From contig NZ_BSSM01000011.1 of the NCBI RefSeq assembly GCF_030269125.1, forward strand, positions 62,001 to 126,000: DNA of 64,000 nt. Reading direction: 5' to 3'. A program made the position numbers and the translations under genes. The stretch comes from Streptomyces hygroscopicus subsp. hygroscopicus (lineage in GTDB: Bacteria > Actinomycetota > Actinomycetes > Streptomycetales > Streptomycetaceae). Position 1 is the first letter of the stretch, and every line of letters begins with the position of its first letter. The notes beneath the pieces are model-generated. The model was not told the DNA's origin. It searched no databases and saw only the letters and a list, made by a program, of their open reading frames with translations. Below are positions 1-10,245 of this stretch, one piece after another.

Positions 1-1
1 T

Positions 2-487
2 GGCTGTGGAGGACCGGCTGGCTGTACTCGATCTCGGCGGCCGGCCGGCGCGTGGTCACCGCGTCCCGGCCCTCCGCCTCGGCCGGCTCCCGAGCGGCCG
101 TCACGATCAGCCCCCCGCGCTCGGCTCGTTCGCGCCCCCGGCGCGTCCGGATCGTCATGCCCCGGATTCCTCGCCCACCGCTTCCGGTTCCAGCCCGCCC
201 CGGCCGCCGCCGGCTACGGCGTCCCCGCCGACCCCGGCGGCGACGCCGGCGCCCACCTGTCGGTCAAGGGCCTCAGGGACGGCACCTTCGGCGTCCTCGG
301 CCGCGTCCTGCTCGCGCTCGTCGGCGCGCGGGCCGAGGCGTGGTTCATGGCCTGCGTGGCCCTCGTCCCGCTCCTCGACACCCTGGTAGTCCCGCGCCAC
401 GGCGGGCCGAGGGCCGTCGCGTTCGGAATTCACCTCGCCACCGCGGGCGTTGTCCTCGTCAGCGCCGCGCTGCTCTTCGCGGCCTGA
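2..487 (+). pseudogene. DUF4267-like small membrane protein, 5' part missing or frameshifted
   Basis: The last ~110 codons before the TGA at 485-487 read as the C-terminal part of a DUF4267-type membrane protein: an Ala-rich segment with AAAGYGVPAD, then LSVKGLRDG, then hydrophobic stretches including FMACVALVPLLDTLVV and a final Ala/Val/Leu-rich helix. Upstream of about base 160 this frame loses its G/C third-position bias, and another frame carries the bias from base 1 to about 150. No ATG, GTG or TTG occurs in frame before about base 346. The usual N-terminal membrane helix is not visible. I infer a frameshifted or N-terminally truncated copy, but the window edge hides the true 5' end. Function unknown. 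Confidence 0.4.
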
Positions 488-513
488 CCGCACCGCACCG
501 TAAGGAGACGCAG

Positions 514-1008
514 ATGTCGCTGTTCGTGCCGAGGTTCGAGGACACCGCGCTGGTGCGGGAGGCCGGGGCCGAGGTGGTCGGCGGGGACCCCGTCGCCGTG
601 CGGCTGCTGGCGGACAGCAGCGCCACCGGCGGTGCCCTGTCCAGCGTGCGCATCACCCTCGCGGCGGGTGCCGACGGCGCCCGCCCGCACGTGCACCACC
701 GTTCCGCCGAGATGTTCTACCTGCTGGACGGCGCCGCCGAGGTGCTCTCCGGCGACGACGTGGTCACCGCCGAGCGCGGCGACCTGATCGTCGTGCCGCC
801 GGATCGCCCGCACGCCTTCGCCGCCGTCCCCGGCGCCACCGCGGACCTCCTGGTCGTCATCGTCCCGGGCGTCGAGCGCTTCGAGTACTTCCGCCATCTC
901 CAGCGCATCCGCCTCGGCGAGCTCACCCCCGAGAGTCTGCTGGAGGTGCAGGAGCGGTACGACAATCACTTCCTGCAGAGTGCCGTCTGGGACGCCCGGC
1001 ACCGCTGA
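514..1008 (+). CDS. Cupin-domain protein
   Basis: A 164-residue protein with a single central cupin barrel. The first metal-binding motif is visible as PHVHHRSAEMFYLLDG and the second as GDLIVVPPDRPHAF, giving the usual His and Glu ligands plus a distal His. The start ATG is preceded at 501-508 by TAAGGAGA, 5 nt away. Open frame continues far upstream but is Arg-rich shadow. Proteins of this kind are small metal-dependent binding or dioxygenase-like proteins of varied function; nothing in the neighbourhood gives the substrate. It lies upstream of gatC in the same direction with a gap of about 95 nt that seems to carry a separate promoter. Confidence 0.8.
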   Translation: MSLFVPRFEDTALVREAGAEVVGGDPVAVRLLADSSATGGALSSVRITLAAGADGARPHVHHRSAEMFYLLDGAAEVLSGDDVVTAERGDLIVVPPDRPHAFAAVPGATADLLVVIVPGVERFEYFRHLQRIRLGELTPESLLEVQERYDNHFLQSAVWDARHR

Positions 1009-1104
1009 GCGCGCGCCCCCGGAGAGAAACCGTTTAACGGCCACCCCGCCCCGACCCATAGGATTGGCTCCAAACCACACACACTCACCCCAGAGGATCG
1101 CTGC

Positions 1105-1401
1105 ATGCCTGGCATCACGCGCGAGGAGGTCGCCCACCTCGCCCGGCTGGCGCGTCTGGAGCTGAAGCCCGAAGAACTCGACCACTTCGCGGGCCAGCTC
1201 GACGACATCATCGGCGCGGTCGCCCGCGTCAGCGAGGTCGCCGACCAAGACGTACCGCCGACCTCGCACCCGCTCCCGCTGACGAACGTCATGCGGGCGG
1301 ACGAGGTCCGTCCCTCGCTCACCCCCGAGCAGGCGCTCTCCGGCGCCCCCGCCCAGGAGCAGCAGCGTTTCAAGGTGCCGCAGATCCTGGGGGAGGAGTG
1401 A
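1105..1401 (+). CDS. gatC: Glutamyl/aspartyl-tRNA amidotransferase subunit C
   Basis: GatC (98 residues) is the small scaffold subunit of the GatCAB amidotransferase, which converts Glu-tRNA(Gln) or Asp-tRNA(Asn) to Gln-tRNA(Gln) or Asn-tRNA(Asn). The family signature ITREEVAHLARLARLEL is at the N-terminus, followed by the helical part and the extended tail with MRADEVRPSLT. Length matches the family. The stop TGA lies directly before gatA (gatA could even start at an overlapping GTG at 1398), and the order gatC-gatA-gatB is that expected in Streptomyces. A short palindrome (1030-1040) and a TAGGAT box at 1059-1064 lie in the upstream gap, consistent with promoter sequence. Confidence 0.96.
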   Translation: MPGITREEVAHLARLARLELKPEELDHFAGQLDDIIGAVARVSEVADQDVPPTSHPLPLTNVMRADEVRPSLTPEQALSGAPAQEQQRFKVPQILGEE

Positions 1402-1406
1402 CCACC

Positions 1407-2899
<1,493 letters not shown>

Positions 2900-2903
<4 letters not shown>

Positions 2904-3139
2904 GCAAGCTGTCCAAGGCCAAGGACTTCAAGAAGTCCAAGTCCGGTACGTACCTGTCCATGGCCACCACCGCGTTCGGCGCGATCGGTGTCACCAAGCA
3001 GATCAAGAAGGCCCGCGCCGAGCACGACACGCTCCGGCTGATCGACGCCACGGTCTCCGCCGTCGCGATCGTGACCGGCCTCGCGATCCTCTACCGCGAG
3101 CTGAAGCGGCTGGGCGACGACGACGTCCTGCTGGGCTGA
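2900..3139 (+). CDS. Small conserved membrane protein inside the gat operon
   Basis: A 79-residue protein starting at a GTG that overlaps the gatA stop (GTGA). The N-terminus is strongly basic (SKLSKAKDFKKSKSG), followed by a Thr/Ala/Gly-rich segment and a hydrophobic helix (VSAVAIVTGLAILYREL) before a charged C-terminus. This suggests a small membrane-associated protein. Placement between gatA and gatB with a 16-nt gap to gatB argues for co-expression, but no role in tRNA amidation can be read from the sequence. Function unknown. Confidence 0.75.
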
Positions 3140-3155
3140 GAGGGAAGTTTTCACC

Positions 3156-4670
3156 GTGACCACCACGACCGACCTGGTGTCGTACGAGGACGCGCTGGCG
3201 TCGTACGACCCCGTCATGGGCCTTGAGGTCCATGTCGAACTCGGCACCAAGACCAAGATGTTCTGCGGCTGCTCCACGGAGCTGGGCGGCGAGCCCAACG
3301 CGCAGACCTGCCCCGTCTGCCTCGGCCTGCCCGGCGCGCTCCCGGTCGTCAACGCGACCGGCGTCGAGTCCGCCGTCAAGATCGGCCTCGCGCTGAACTG
3401 CTCGATCGCCGAATGGTGCCGCTTCGCCCGGAAGAACTACTTCTATCCGGACATGCCGAAGAACTTCCAGACCTCCCAGTACGACGAGCCGATCGCCTTC
3501 GACGGCTACCTCGACGTGCAGCTGGAGGACGGCGAGACCTTCCGCGTGGAGATCGAGCGCGCCCACATGGAGGAGGACACCGGCAAGTCGACGCACGTCG
3601 GCGGCGCCACCGGCCGTATCCACGGCGCGTCCCACTCCCTGCTGGACTACAACCGCGCCGGCATCCCGCTCATCGAGATCGTCACCAAGCCGATCGTGGG
3701 CGCGGGCGAGCGCGCCCCCGAGGTGGCCAAGGCGTACGTCCGTGAGCTGCGCGAGGTCATCCGTGCCCTCGGCGTGTCCGAGGCCCGCATGGAGATGGGG
3801 CAGATGCGCTGCGACGTGAACCTGTCGCTGATGCCCAAGGGCGCCGACAAGTTCGGTACGCGCTCGGAGACGAAGAACGTCAACTCCCTGCGCTCGGTGG
3901 AGCGCGCGGCCCGCTTCGAGATCATGCGGCACGCGGCCGTGCTGTCCTCGGGCGGCACCATCGTCCAGGAGACCCGCCACTTCCACGAGGACACGGGGTC
4001 CACGACCTCGGGCCGCGTGAAGGAGGAGGCCGAGGACTACCGGTACTTCCCGGAGCCCGACCTGGTCCCCGTCGCGCCCTCGCGCGAGTGGGTCGAGGAG
4101 ATCCGCGCCGCGCTGCCCGAGCTGCCGCTGGTGCGCCGTACCCGGCTGCTCGCCGAGTGGGGCATCTCCGCCACCGAGATGCAGGCGATCCTGAACGCCG
4201 GTGCGCTGGACCCGATCGTGGCCACCATCGAGGCCGGGGCCGACGCGGCCTCCGCCCGCAAGTGGTGGATGGGCGAACTGGCGCGCAGCGCCAACGAGTC
4301 CGGCACGTCCCTGGACGAGCTGGCGATCACCCCGCAGCAGGTGGCCCGGGTCGCCGAGCTGGTCGCGAAGGGCGATCTGAACGACAAGCTGGCCCGCCAG
4401 GTCATCGAGGGCGTCCTCGCGGGCGAGGGCACCCCGGACGAGGTCGTCGACAAGCGCGGCCTGAAGGTCGTCTCCGACGACTCGGCGCTCGGCACGGCCG
4501 TGGACGAGGCCATCGCCGGCAACCCCGGCATCGCGGACAAGATCCGCGGTGGCAAGGTGGCCGCGGCCGGTGCCCTGGTCGGCGCGGTGATGAAGGCCAC
4601 CCGCGGCCAGGCCGACGCGGCCCGCGTCAAGGAGCTGATCCTGGAGAAGCTCGGCGTCAGCGAGGGCTGA
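3156..4670 (+). CDS. gatB: Glutamyl/aspartyl-tRNA amidotransferase subunit B
   Basis: GatB (504 residues) binds the misacylated tRNA and activates its acyl group with ATP before transamidation. The catalytic cradle signatures are present: GLEVHVELGTKTKMFCGC and TCPVCLGLPGALPVVN, which carry zinc-site cysteines, then the HMEEDTGKSTH segment. The tRNA-binding helical and YqeY-like C-terminal region ends in AARVKELILEKLG. Start GTG follows GGGAAG at 3142-3147. It is the last gene of the gat operon; a 17-bp hairpin follows about 25 nt after the stop. Confidence 0.96.
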   Translation: MTTTTDLVSYEDALASYDPVMGLEVHVELGTKTKMFCGCSTELGGEPNAQTCPVCLGLPGALPVVNATGVESAVKIGLALNCSIAEWCRFARKNYFYPDMPKNFQTSQYDEPIAFDGYLDVQLEDGETFRVEIERAHMEEDTGKSTHVGGATGRIHGASHSLLDYNRAGIPLIEIVTKPIVGAGERAPEVAKAYVRELREVIRALGVSEARMEMGQMRCDVNLSLMPKGADKFGTRSETKNVNSLRSVERAARFEIMRHAAVLSSGGTIVQETRHFHEDTGSTTSGRVKEEAEDYRYFPEPDLVPVAPSREWVEEIRAALPELPLVRRTRLLAEWGISATEMQAILNAGALDPIVATIEAGADAASARKWWMGELARSANESGTSLDELAITPQQVARVAELVAKGDLNDKLARQVIEGVLAGEGTPDEVVDKRGLKVVSDDSALGTAVDEAIAGNPGIADKIRGGKVAAAGALVGAVMKATRGQADAARVKELILEKLGVSEG

Positions 4671-4694
4671 GACGAGGGCTGAGCCACCGTCGAC

Positions 4695-4733
4695 CCGTGG
4701 GGGGACGCGCCGCACCGGCGCGTCCCCCCACGG
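4695..4733 (+). terminator. Strong hairpin terminator after gatB
   Basis: Perfect 17-bp inverted repeat: left arm 4695-4711, 5-nt loop (4712-4716), right arm 4717-4733. It lacks a T-run, as is common in Streptomyces, and closes the gat operon. Confidence 0.85.
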
Positions 4734-4894
4734 CGTTCTCCCCTCCTGTTGTGAGTAAGCCCACGAACGCGGCAAAGGATCTCTTTTGCCTGCAAGAGTG
4801 TCCAGGGATTACTCATGCGTTCTTTGCGGGCTGTTCCGTTCATGGACGATCGATCCCTGTCAAAGATCCACAAATCGTCCTTGGGAGCACGTCC

Positions 4895-7150
4895 GTGGCA
4901 GCACTCGCGCGCTGGTGCGTCCGGAACCGACTGGTCGTCGTCCTGCTGTGGCTGTGTGCCTTCGGCGGGGTCACCGCGGCCGCCTCCGTCGCCGGCACGT
5001 CGTACTCGAACGACTACTCGGTCCCCGGCACCGAGTCCGGTCGCGCCGCCCAGCTGCTCCAGGCGGGCTTCCCGGGGCTCGCCGGCGACAGCGACACCGT
5101 CGTCTGGCACACCACCAAGGGCACCGTGCGCGCCGCCGACGTCGAACAGAGCATGACCGGCGCACTCGACCGGATCGCGGCCCTGCCCGGGGTCGCCTCC
5201 GTGGACGGCCCCTACGGCGGCCAGGGCGCCCGGCAGATCAGCGCCGACGGCCACACCGCCTACGCCACCGTCACCTTCCGGCAGCATGCCGAGGACATCG
5301 GCAAGAGCGAGGCCGAGGCCGTCGTGGGCGCCGCGAAGGCCGCGGAGGGCGACGGGCTCCAGGTGGAACTGGGCGGCAGCGCGATCGGGATCACCGAGGC
5401 GCCGAGCGACCACACCGCCGAGGTGGTCGGCGTCCTCGTCGCCGCCGTCGTCCTCTTCCTCGCCTTCGGCTCCCTCGCCGCCTCCCTGCTGCCCATCGCC
5501 ACGGCCCTGATCGGCGTCGGCACCGCGCACGCCGGCATCGGACTGCTCGGCCACGCCATGACGGTCGCCGACTTCGCGCCCATGCTCGGCATGCTCATCG
5601 GCCTCGGCGTCGGCATCGACTACGCGCTGTTCATCGTCACCAGGCACCGGCGGGGACTGAAGCGCGGCCTGGCCGTCACCGAGGCCGCCGTGAGCGCCGT
5701 GACGACCACCGGACGCGCCGTCGTCTTCGCGGGCGCGACGGTGTGCATCGCCCTGCTCGGGATGCTGATCCTCAGACTGAGCTTCCTCAACGGCGTGGCC
5801 GTGGCCGCCGCTCTGACCGTCGTCCTCACCGTCGCCGCCTCCGTCACCCTGCTGCCCGCCCTGCTGTCGTACATCGGCCCGCGCGCCCTCAGCCGCCGCG
5901 AACGCCGCCGGCTCGCCGAGCAGGGCCCGCACCCCGAGGTGCCCACCGGCCTCGCCGCCCGCTGGTCCGCGCTCCTGGAGCGGCGCCCCAAACTGCTCGG
6001 CTCGCTCGCCGTCGCCGTGATCGCGCTGCTCGCCCTGCCCACCCTCTCGCTCCACCTCGGCACCTCCGACCAGGGCAACGACCCCCGCACCTCCACCACC
6101 CGCAAGGCATACGACCTGCTCGCCGACGGCTTCGGACCAGGCGTCAACGGCCCGCTGACCCTGGTCGCCCAGGTGGGCGACGCCGCCGACCGGCTCGCCC
6201 TCGACAACCTCGACGCCACCCTGCGCGCCACTCCCGGCGTCGCCTCCGTCACCCCGGCCGCCTACGCCACCGGCGGCGAGACCGCCTACCTCACCGTCGT
6301 CCCCGACTCGGCGCCCCAGTCGCAGGCCACCAGCGCCCTGGTGGACCGGCTGCGCGGGAGCGTGCTGCCCCGCGCGGAACACGGCACCTCCCTCGACATC
6401 CAGGTCGGCGGGGTGACCGCCGGGTACGACGACTTCTCCGATGTGATCGTCGGCAAACTGCCTTTGTTCGTCGGCACCGTCATCGGACTCGGCTGTCTGC
6501 TGCTGCTCGTCGCCTTCCGGTCGCTCGGCATACCGATCAAGGCCGCCGTGATGAACGTCGCCGCCGTGGCCGCCGCGTTCGGCGTCGTCGTCGTGATCTT
6601 CCAGTGGGGCTGGGGCAGCGAACTCCTCGGCCTCGGCCGCGCGGGCCCCATCGAGCCCTTCCTGCCCGTGATCATGGTCTCGGTGCTCTTCGGGCTGTCC
6701 ATGGACTACCAGGTCTTCCTGGTCAGCCGGATGTACGAGGAGTGGCTGGCGACCGGCGACAACCGGCGCGCCGTCCGTGTGGGCCTCGCCGAGACCAGCC
6801 GCGTGATCAACTCCGCGGCCGTGATCATGATTTCGGTGTTCCTCGCCTTCGTGCTCAGCGGCGACCGCGTGATCGCCATGTTCGGCATCGCGCTCGCCGC
6901 CGCCGTCGCCCTGGACGCCTTCGTGCTGCGCACCCTCCTGGTGCCCGCCCTGATGCATCTGCTCGGCGCCGCCAACTGGTGGCTGCCCGGCTGGCTGGAA
7001 CGCCGCCTGCCGCGCATCAGCATCGAGCCGCCGGAGTGCCGCGCCGCGCATGAGAGGCTCGGACGAGTCCCGGCCGCCCGACCCGACCGGGACCGGACGC
7101 ACGAACCGGAGAAGGAAGCACAGCGCGATGTACGCGATATCCCTGGGTGA
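4895..7150 (+). CDS. MMPL/RND-family membrane transporter
   Basis: A 751-residue membrane protein of the MMPL branch of the RND superfamily. After an N-terminal helix (RNRLVVVLLWLCAFGGV) comes an extracytoplasmic domain with the SNDYSVPGTES motif, then a block of five to six helices, a second extracytoplasmic domain, and a second helix block with the family's GLSMDYQVFLVSRMYEE sequence. The first block has the matching GLGVGIDYALFIVTRHR. I chose GTG 4895 because GGGAG at 4883-4887 is 7 nt upstream and the conserved N-terminal helix follows at once. Such proteins export lipids or small hydrophobic compounds using proton flow; substrate unknown. The C-terminus overlaps the next gene by 23 nt. 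Confidence 0.9.
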   Translation: MAALARWCVRNRLVVVLLWLCAFGGVTAAASVAGTSYSNDYSVPGTESGRAAQLLQAGFPGLAGDSDTVVWHTTKGTVRAADVEQSMTGALDRIAALPGVASVDGPYGGQGARQISADGHTAYATVTFRQHAEDIGKSEAEAVVGAAKAAEGDGLQVELGGSAIGITEAPSDHTAEVVGVLVAAVVLFLAFGSLAASLLPIATALIGVGTAHAGIGLLGHAMTVADFAPMLGMLIGLGVGIDYALFIVTRHRRGLKRGLAVTEAAVSAVTTTGRAVVFAGATVCIALLGMLILRLSFLNGVAVAAALTVVLTVAASVTLLPALLSYIGPRALSRRERRRLAEQGPHPEVPTGLAARWSALLERRPKLLGSLAVAVIALLALPTLSLHLGTSDQGNDPRTSTTRKAYDLLADGFGPGVNGPLTLVAQVGDAADRLALDNLDATLRATPGVASVTPAAYATGGETAYLTVVPDSAPQSQATSALVDRLRGSVLPRAEHGTSLDIQVGGVTAGYDDFSDVIVGKLPLFVGTVIGLGCLLLLVAFRSLGIPIKAAVMNVAAVAAAFGVVVVIFQWGWGSELLGLGRAGPIEPFLPVIMVSVLFGLSMDYQVFLVSRMYEEWLATGDNRRAVRVGLAETSRVINSAAVIMISVFLAFVLSGDRVIAMFGIALAAAVALDAFVLRTLLVPALMHLLGAANWWLPGWLERRLPRISIEPPECRAAHERLGRVPAARPDRDRTHEPEKEAQRDVRDIPG

Positions 7151-7703
7151 CGACGGCGCCGAACTGCGCCCGCTGGAGGTCTGGCACGCCGAGGAGGTAC
7201 TCGCGTCCGTCGACCGCGGACGCGAGTTCATCGGCCGGCACGTCGGGCTGGCGGATCTGGTGACCGACCTGGACAGCGCCCGCGCCTGGGTGAAGGGCTA
7301 CGCCGACCGGCGCGCCGTCGACGGCGGCGCGCTGCACGGCATCTGGCTGGACGGCAAGCTCGTCGGGGCGCTGCTCTTCCGCGACTGGGACACCCCGAGC
7401 GGGGTGTGCGAGGCCGGCTGCTGGCTGGAGCCCGCGGCGGCCGGGCGCGGGCTGGTCACCCGGGGCATGCGGGTCCTGCTCGACTGGGCGTTCGAGGAGC
7501 GCGGTATGCACCGCGTCGAGTGGCGGGTGTCCACCGCCAACCAGCCCAGCATCAACGTGGCCCGGCGGCTCGGCATGACCCGCGAGGGTGTCCTGCGCGA
7601 GAACTACCCGCGCCACGGCGAGCGCACCAGCACCGAGATCTGGTCGGTGCTGGCACCCGAATGGCGTACGGCCCGTTCGGGTGACGGGCAACACGCCCGC
7701 TGA
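7128..7703 (+). CDS. GNAT-family N-acetyltransferase (RimJ/RimL-like)
   Basis: A 191-residue GNAT acetyltransferase of the RimJ/RimL type. Visible features are the N-terminal LRPLEVWHAEEV segment, the central strand with GALLFRDWD, the acetyl-CoA loop region AAAGRGLVTRGMRVLLDWAFEERG, and the C-terminal INVARRLGMTREGVLRE motif typical of ribosomal-protein or small-molecule acetyltransferases. The start ATG has GAAGGAAG at 7111-7118. It overlaps the end of the MMPL gene by 23 nt, so the two are probably cotranscribed. The acceptor cannot be deduced. Confidence 0.88.
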   Translation: MYAISLGDDGAELRPLEVWHAEEVLASVDRGREFIGRHVGLADLVTDLDSARAWVKGYADRRAVDGGALHGIWLDGKLVGALLFRDWDTPSGVCEAGCWLEPAAAGRGLVTRGMRVLLDWAFEERGMHRVEWRVSTANQPSINVARRLGMTREGVLRENYPRHGERTSTEIWSVLAPEWRTARSGDGQHAR

Positions 7704-7748
7704 CGATCATTAAGCGCCCTCTCAGACGGTGTCCGTACGGTTGCCGCC

Positions 7749-8384
7749 ATGGCAACGAAGACATCGGAAGACACCGCGGCCGACACCACGGCGGCGCGGC
7801 ACGACGACGAGACGACGGAGGGGGCCGGGACCGCGGGGAAGGCGGAGGCCCCGGGGAAGGCGGAGGCCCCGGCCGGAGGCGTGGCGGCCGGGGGCGCGGT
7901 CGCCGGGGGTGCTGAGGAGGCGGCCGACGGCGCGGTCGCCGAAGAGGCGGCGGACGGTCCGGAGGGCGGTACCGAGGGCGCCGGGACGCCCTCCGGGGTC
8001 GGCCAGGGCGCCGGCGCCGTCGTCTCCGCCGCGCTGGGCCTCGTCTCGCTCAGCGGTGGGTGGGTCGGCTCCGTCGCGGGCGCCCGCCAGCAGCTCATCG
8101 GCCAGCTGCGGACGTCCTCCACGGCGGGTGTCGGCACGCAGATCAAGGCGGTCTACGGCGACGCCTGGCACACCACCGCGCTGTGGGCCGGCTTCTTCGC
8201 CCTGGTGGCGCTGGTCACCGGCGTGGTCGTCCTCGCCCGCCCCGCCTTCGGCACCCCCGGCCGCCCGCAGGCGTCCTGGATCAAGTCGGTGGCCTGGGCG
8301 GGCGTCTCGCTCGGCGTCATCGGGCTGCTGCTGGCCATCCTGAAGTACTCGGACGCGCTGCTGGCGCTGCCCTCGACGGGCTGA
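7749..8384 (+). CDS. Membrane protein with Ala/Glu/Gly-rich acidic N-terminus
   Basis: A 211-residue protein of unknown function. The first ~95 residues are low-complexity Ala, Glu, Gly and Pro with imperfect repeats such as GKAEAPGKAEAP and EEAADGAVAEEAADG. The rest holds three predicted hydrophobic segments: around GAVVSAALGLVSLSGGWVG, LWAGFFALVALVTGVVVLA and VAWAGVSLGVIGLLLAIL. The repeats may vary in number between strains. It stands alone between the acetyltransferase and the LuxR region. Confidence 0.7.
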   Translation: MATKTSEDTAADTTAARHDDETTEGAGTAGKAEAPGKAEAPAGGVAAGGAVAGGAEEAADGAVAEEAADGPEGGTEGAGTPSGVGQGAGAVVSAALGLVSLSGGWVGSVAGARQQLIGQLRTSSTAGVGTQIKAVYGDAWHTTALWAGFFALVALVTGVVVLARPAFGTPGRPQASWIKSVAWAGVSLGVIGLLLAILKYSDALLALPSTG

Positions 8385-9051
8385 ACCGACAGGAGGCCCC
8401 GGCGTCCAGGGACCTCAGAGCGCCCAGGGACCTCAGCGAATCCGTGCACATGCCATGGGTTCCCTGAGGTCCCTCACACGTGCCAGGCACGGTTTCTGAG
8501 GCTCCTTACGCGGGCGTCGCGGCCCGTCGGACGCCCGAAGATGCGGAACCTTCCCGATGCGGCGCGCCCGGCCCGGAGCGGAAGGTGGAGGGGTCACGCG
8601 GGGCCTCGCGGCGAGCGAGACCCCGCACCGCCTTTCCGCGAAGGGACCGTCGTGACCGATTCCTCGGACCGGGCCCCGGCGCCCGCCGACCGGTCGCTGC
8701 CGGCGGCCGTCCCCCACCGCCCGTGCCGCGAGGTGGCCCGGACCCGCCACCTCGCCCGCCGCACGGCACGGGCGTGGGGCCCCGGTGGATCGGACAGGGG
8801 CGGCGGACCGCACGGGACCCCGCCCCGGTGGCACCGGCCGCCGCGCACCGGGTGAGTGCGCCATGGGTACGACACTTCCCGCCGTGGGCACGGCGTCTCG
8901 CGCCGTCGGCACGACTCCTCGTGCGTCGGGTCCGAGCGGTCTCGCCGCCGGTCCGAGCGCTTCCGTGGCCGGTACGAGTTGCCATGTGGCCGATACGACG
9001 ATCACACCGAGCCTGTGGAAAACCGGCGACCCGGTCTCCGCGCCCCGTGCG
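8385..9051 (+). other. Poorly coding stretch with repeats upstream of the LuxR-type gene
   Basis: No recognisable protein family. Two direct copies of AGGGACCTCAG (8408-8418, 8426-8436) are followed by its reverse complement (8464-8474), and a 13-base dyad with arms CGTGCC/GGCACG lies at 8479-8491. A possible small ORF (8652-8855) has a ribosome site. From 8863 to 9051 an ORF with repeated VGT and SGP units is open in frame with the LuxR gene, but its third-position G/C is lower. Confidence 0.4.
8652..8855 (+). CDS. Possible small ORF, Pro/Arg-rich, unknown
   Basis: A 67-residue ORF starting at GTG with AAGGGA at 8641-8646, 5 nt upstream. Its first 40 codons have almost exclusively G or C in the third position, as expected for real Streptomyces coding sequence. 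The product (VTDSSDRAPAPADRSLPAA...) shows no known domain. It ends 7 nt before an ATG at 8863 that is in frame with the LuxR-type gene. The GC-rich context makes chance ORFs common, so confidence is low. Confidence 0.25.
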   Translation: MTDSSDRAPAPADRSLPAAVPHRPCREVARTRHLARRTARAWGPGGSDRGGGPHGTPPRWHRPPRTG

Positions 9052-10212
9052 ATGCTCGGCGGCGTGGAGATCGGATCCGTCAGTCCCGTGTTCGCCGGCC
9101 GCGCCGCGGAGCTGGCCGTGCTGCACGACGCGCTCACCCCCGGGCACGGACTGCCGGAGCCGGAGGCATGGATGTGGGCCGGGCTGGCCGAGACGCTGTA
9201 CGCACTCGGGCAGTGGCCGGGCGCCGCCGAGGCCGCCGGGCACGCCACCCGGCTCGGCCAGGGCGCCGAGCCCCGTGCCGCGGGCGCCCTGAAGCTGGCC
9301 CACCTCGCCCTGGCCCACGGAGACCTCGCCGAGGCGGCCCGGCGACTGGCCACCGCGCGCGCCCACGTCGACTCCCACGGCCGCATGCCCCACCAGTCCC
9401 TGCCGCTGGCCCGTGTCGCCCTCGGGGTCGCCGCGGGACAGGGCCGCCTCGCCGACGCCCGCGCCGAACTGCGCCGGGCCCTGGACCGCGGCCTCCCCAC
9501 CGGCGCGCACCGCCACGGCTGGCCGCTGCTCCGCGCCGCCGCCACCGCCGAAGCCGACACCCGCACCCTGCCCACCGCCCGGTCGGGCCGGGCCGAGATC
9601 CTCGCCCGGCTCGCCGAGACCGCGCGCACCCTGACCACCGGGGCGCCCCTGTGGGACGCCTACGACCAGTGGACCCGGGCGGAACTGCGCCGAGCGGACG
9701 GCCGGGACACCGCGGACACCTGGGCCCCGGTGGTCACCGCCTTCGAGGGCCTGGACCGCCCCTACGACCTCGCCCGGGTCCGCCTCCGCCTGGCGGGGGC
9801 GCTGCTGACGGGGGGCGGCACGGAGGACCGCGACCGCGCGCTGGAACTCCTCCGCCTGTCCTTCGCCGTCGCCGCCCACATAGGCGCCCGCCCCCTCACG
9901 GCCACCGTCACCCGCCTCGCCCGCCGGGCCCGCCTGGCCCTGACCCCCGGTGCCGCGAAGGGCGCCGCCGCCCCCTGCGACCCGGCCGCGGCCCTCGGCC
10001 TGACCGCCAGGGAACGGGAGGTCCTGCGCCTGATGGCGGCCGGCCGTACCAACCGCCGGATAGCCGAGGAACTGTTCATCTCACCGAAGACCGTGAGCGT
10101 CCACGTCTCCAACATCCTGGCCAAGCTCGGGGTGTCCGGCCGCGGTGAGGCGGCCGCCCTGGCCCACCGGCTCGGCCTGTTCACGGCCCAGGACCGCCTG
10201 GCGGCGGGATAA
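9052..10212 (+). CDS. LuxR-type transcriptional regulator lacking the usual AAA/ATPase domain
   Basis: A 386-residue protein whose ends match the large ATP-binding LuxR regulators (LAL/MalT type) but whose middle is missing. The N-terminus has the entry sequence SVSPVFAGRAAELAVLHDAL, which in full-length relatives is followed by Walker A and B motifs. Here it runs straight into TPR-like helices (WAGLAETLYALGQWPGAAEAA, KLAHLALAHGDLAEAARRL). The C-terminal LuxR HTH is intact: LTAREREVLRLMAAGRTNRRIAEELF then SPKTVSVHVSNILAKL. ATG 9052 is chosen for family match; in-frame ATGs at 8863 and 8785 would add low-complexity sequence. It could still bind DNA but should not bind ATP. Confidence 0.75.
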   Translation: MLGGVEIGSVSPVFAGRAAELAVLHDALTPGHGLPEPEAWMWAGLAETLYALGQWPGAAEAAGHATRLGQGAEPRAAGALKLAHLALAHGDLAEAARRLATARAHVDSHGRMPHQSLPLARVALGVAAGQGRLADARAELRRALDRGLPTGAHRHGWPLLRAAATAEADTRTLPTARSGRAEILARLAETARTLTTGAPLWDAYDQWTRAELRRADGRDTADTWAPVVTAFEGLDRPYDLARVRLRLAGALLTGGGTEDRDRALELLRLSFAVAAHIGARPLTATVTRLARRARLALTPGAAKGAAAPCDPAAALGLTAREREVLRLMAAGRTNRRIAEELFISPKTVSVHVSNILAKLGVSGRGEAAALAHRLGLFTAQDRLAAG

Positions 10213-10245
10213 TGGCCCCGGGACAACCGGCAAGGGGGAGAAGCC

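Noticed and set aside
4037..7231. 1064-residue minus-strand open frame over gatB and the MMPL gene
   Set aside because: Spans a strong terminator and two real genes; repetitive Gly/Asp/His composition without domains.
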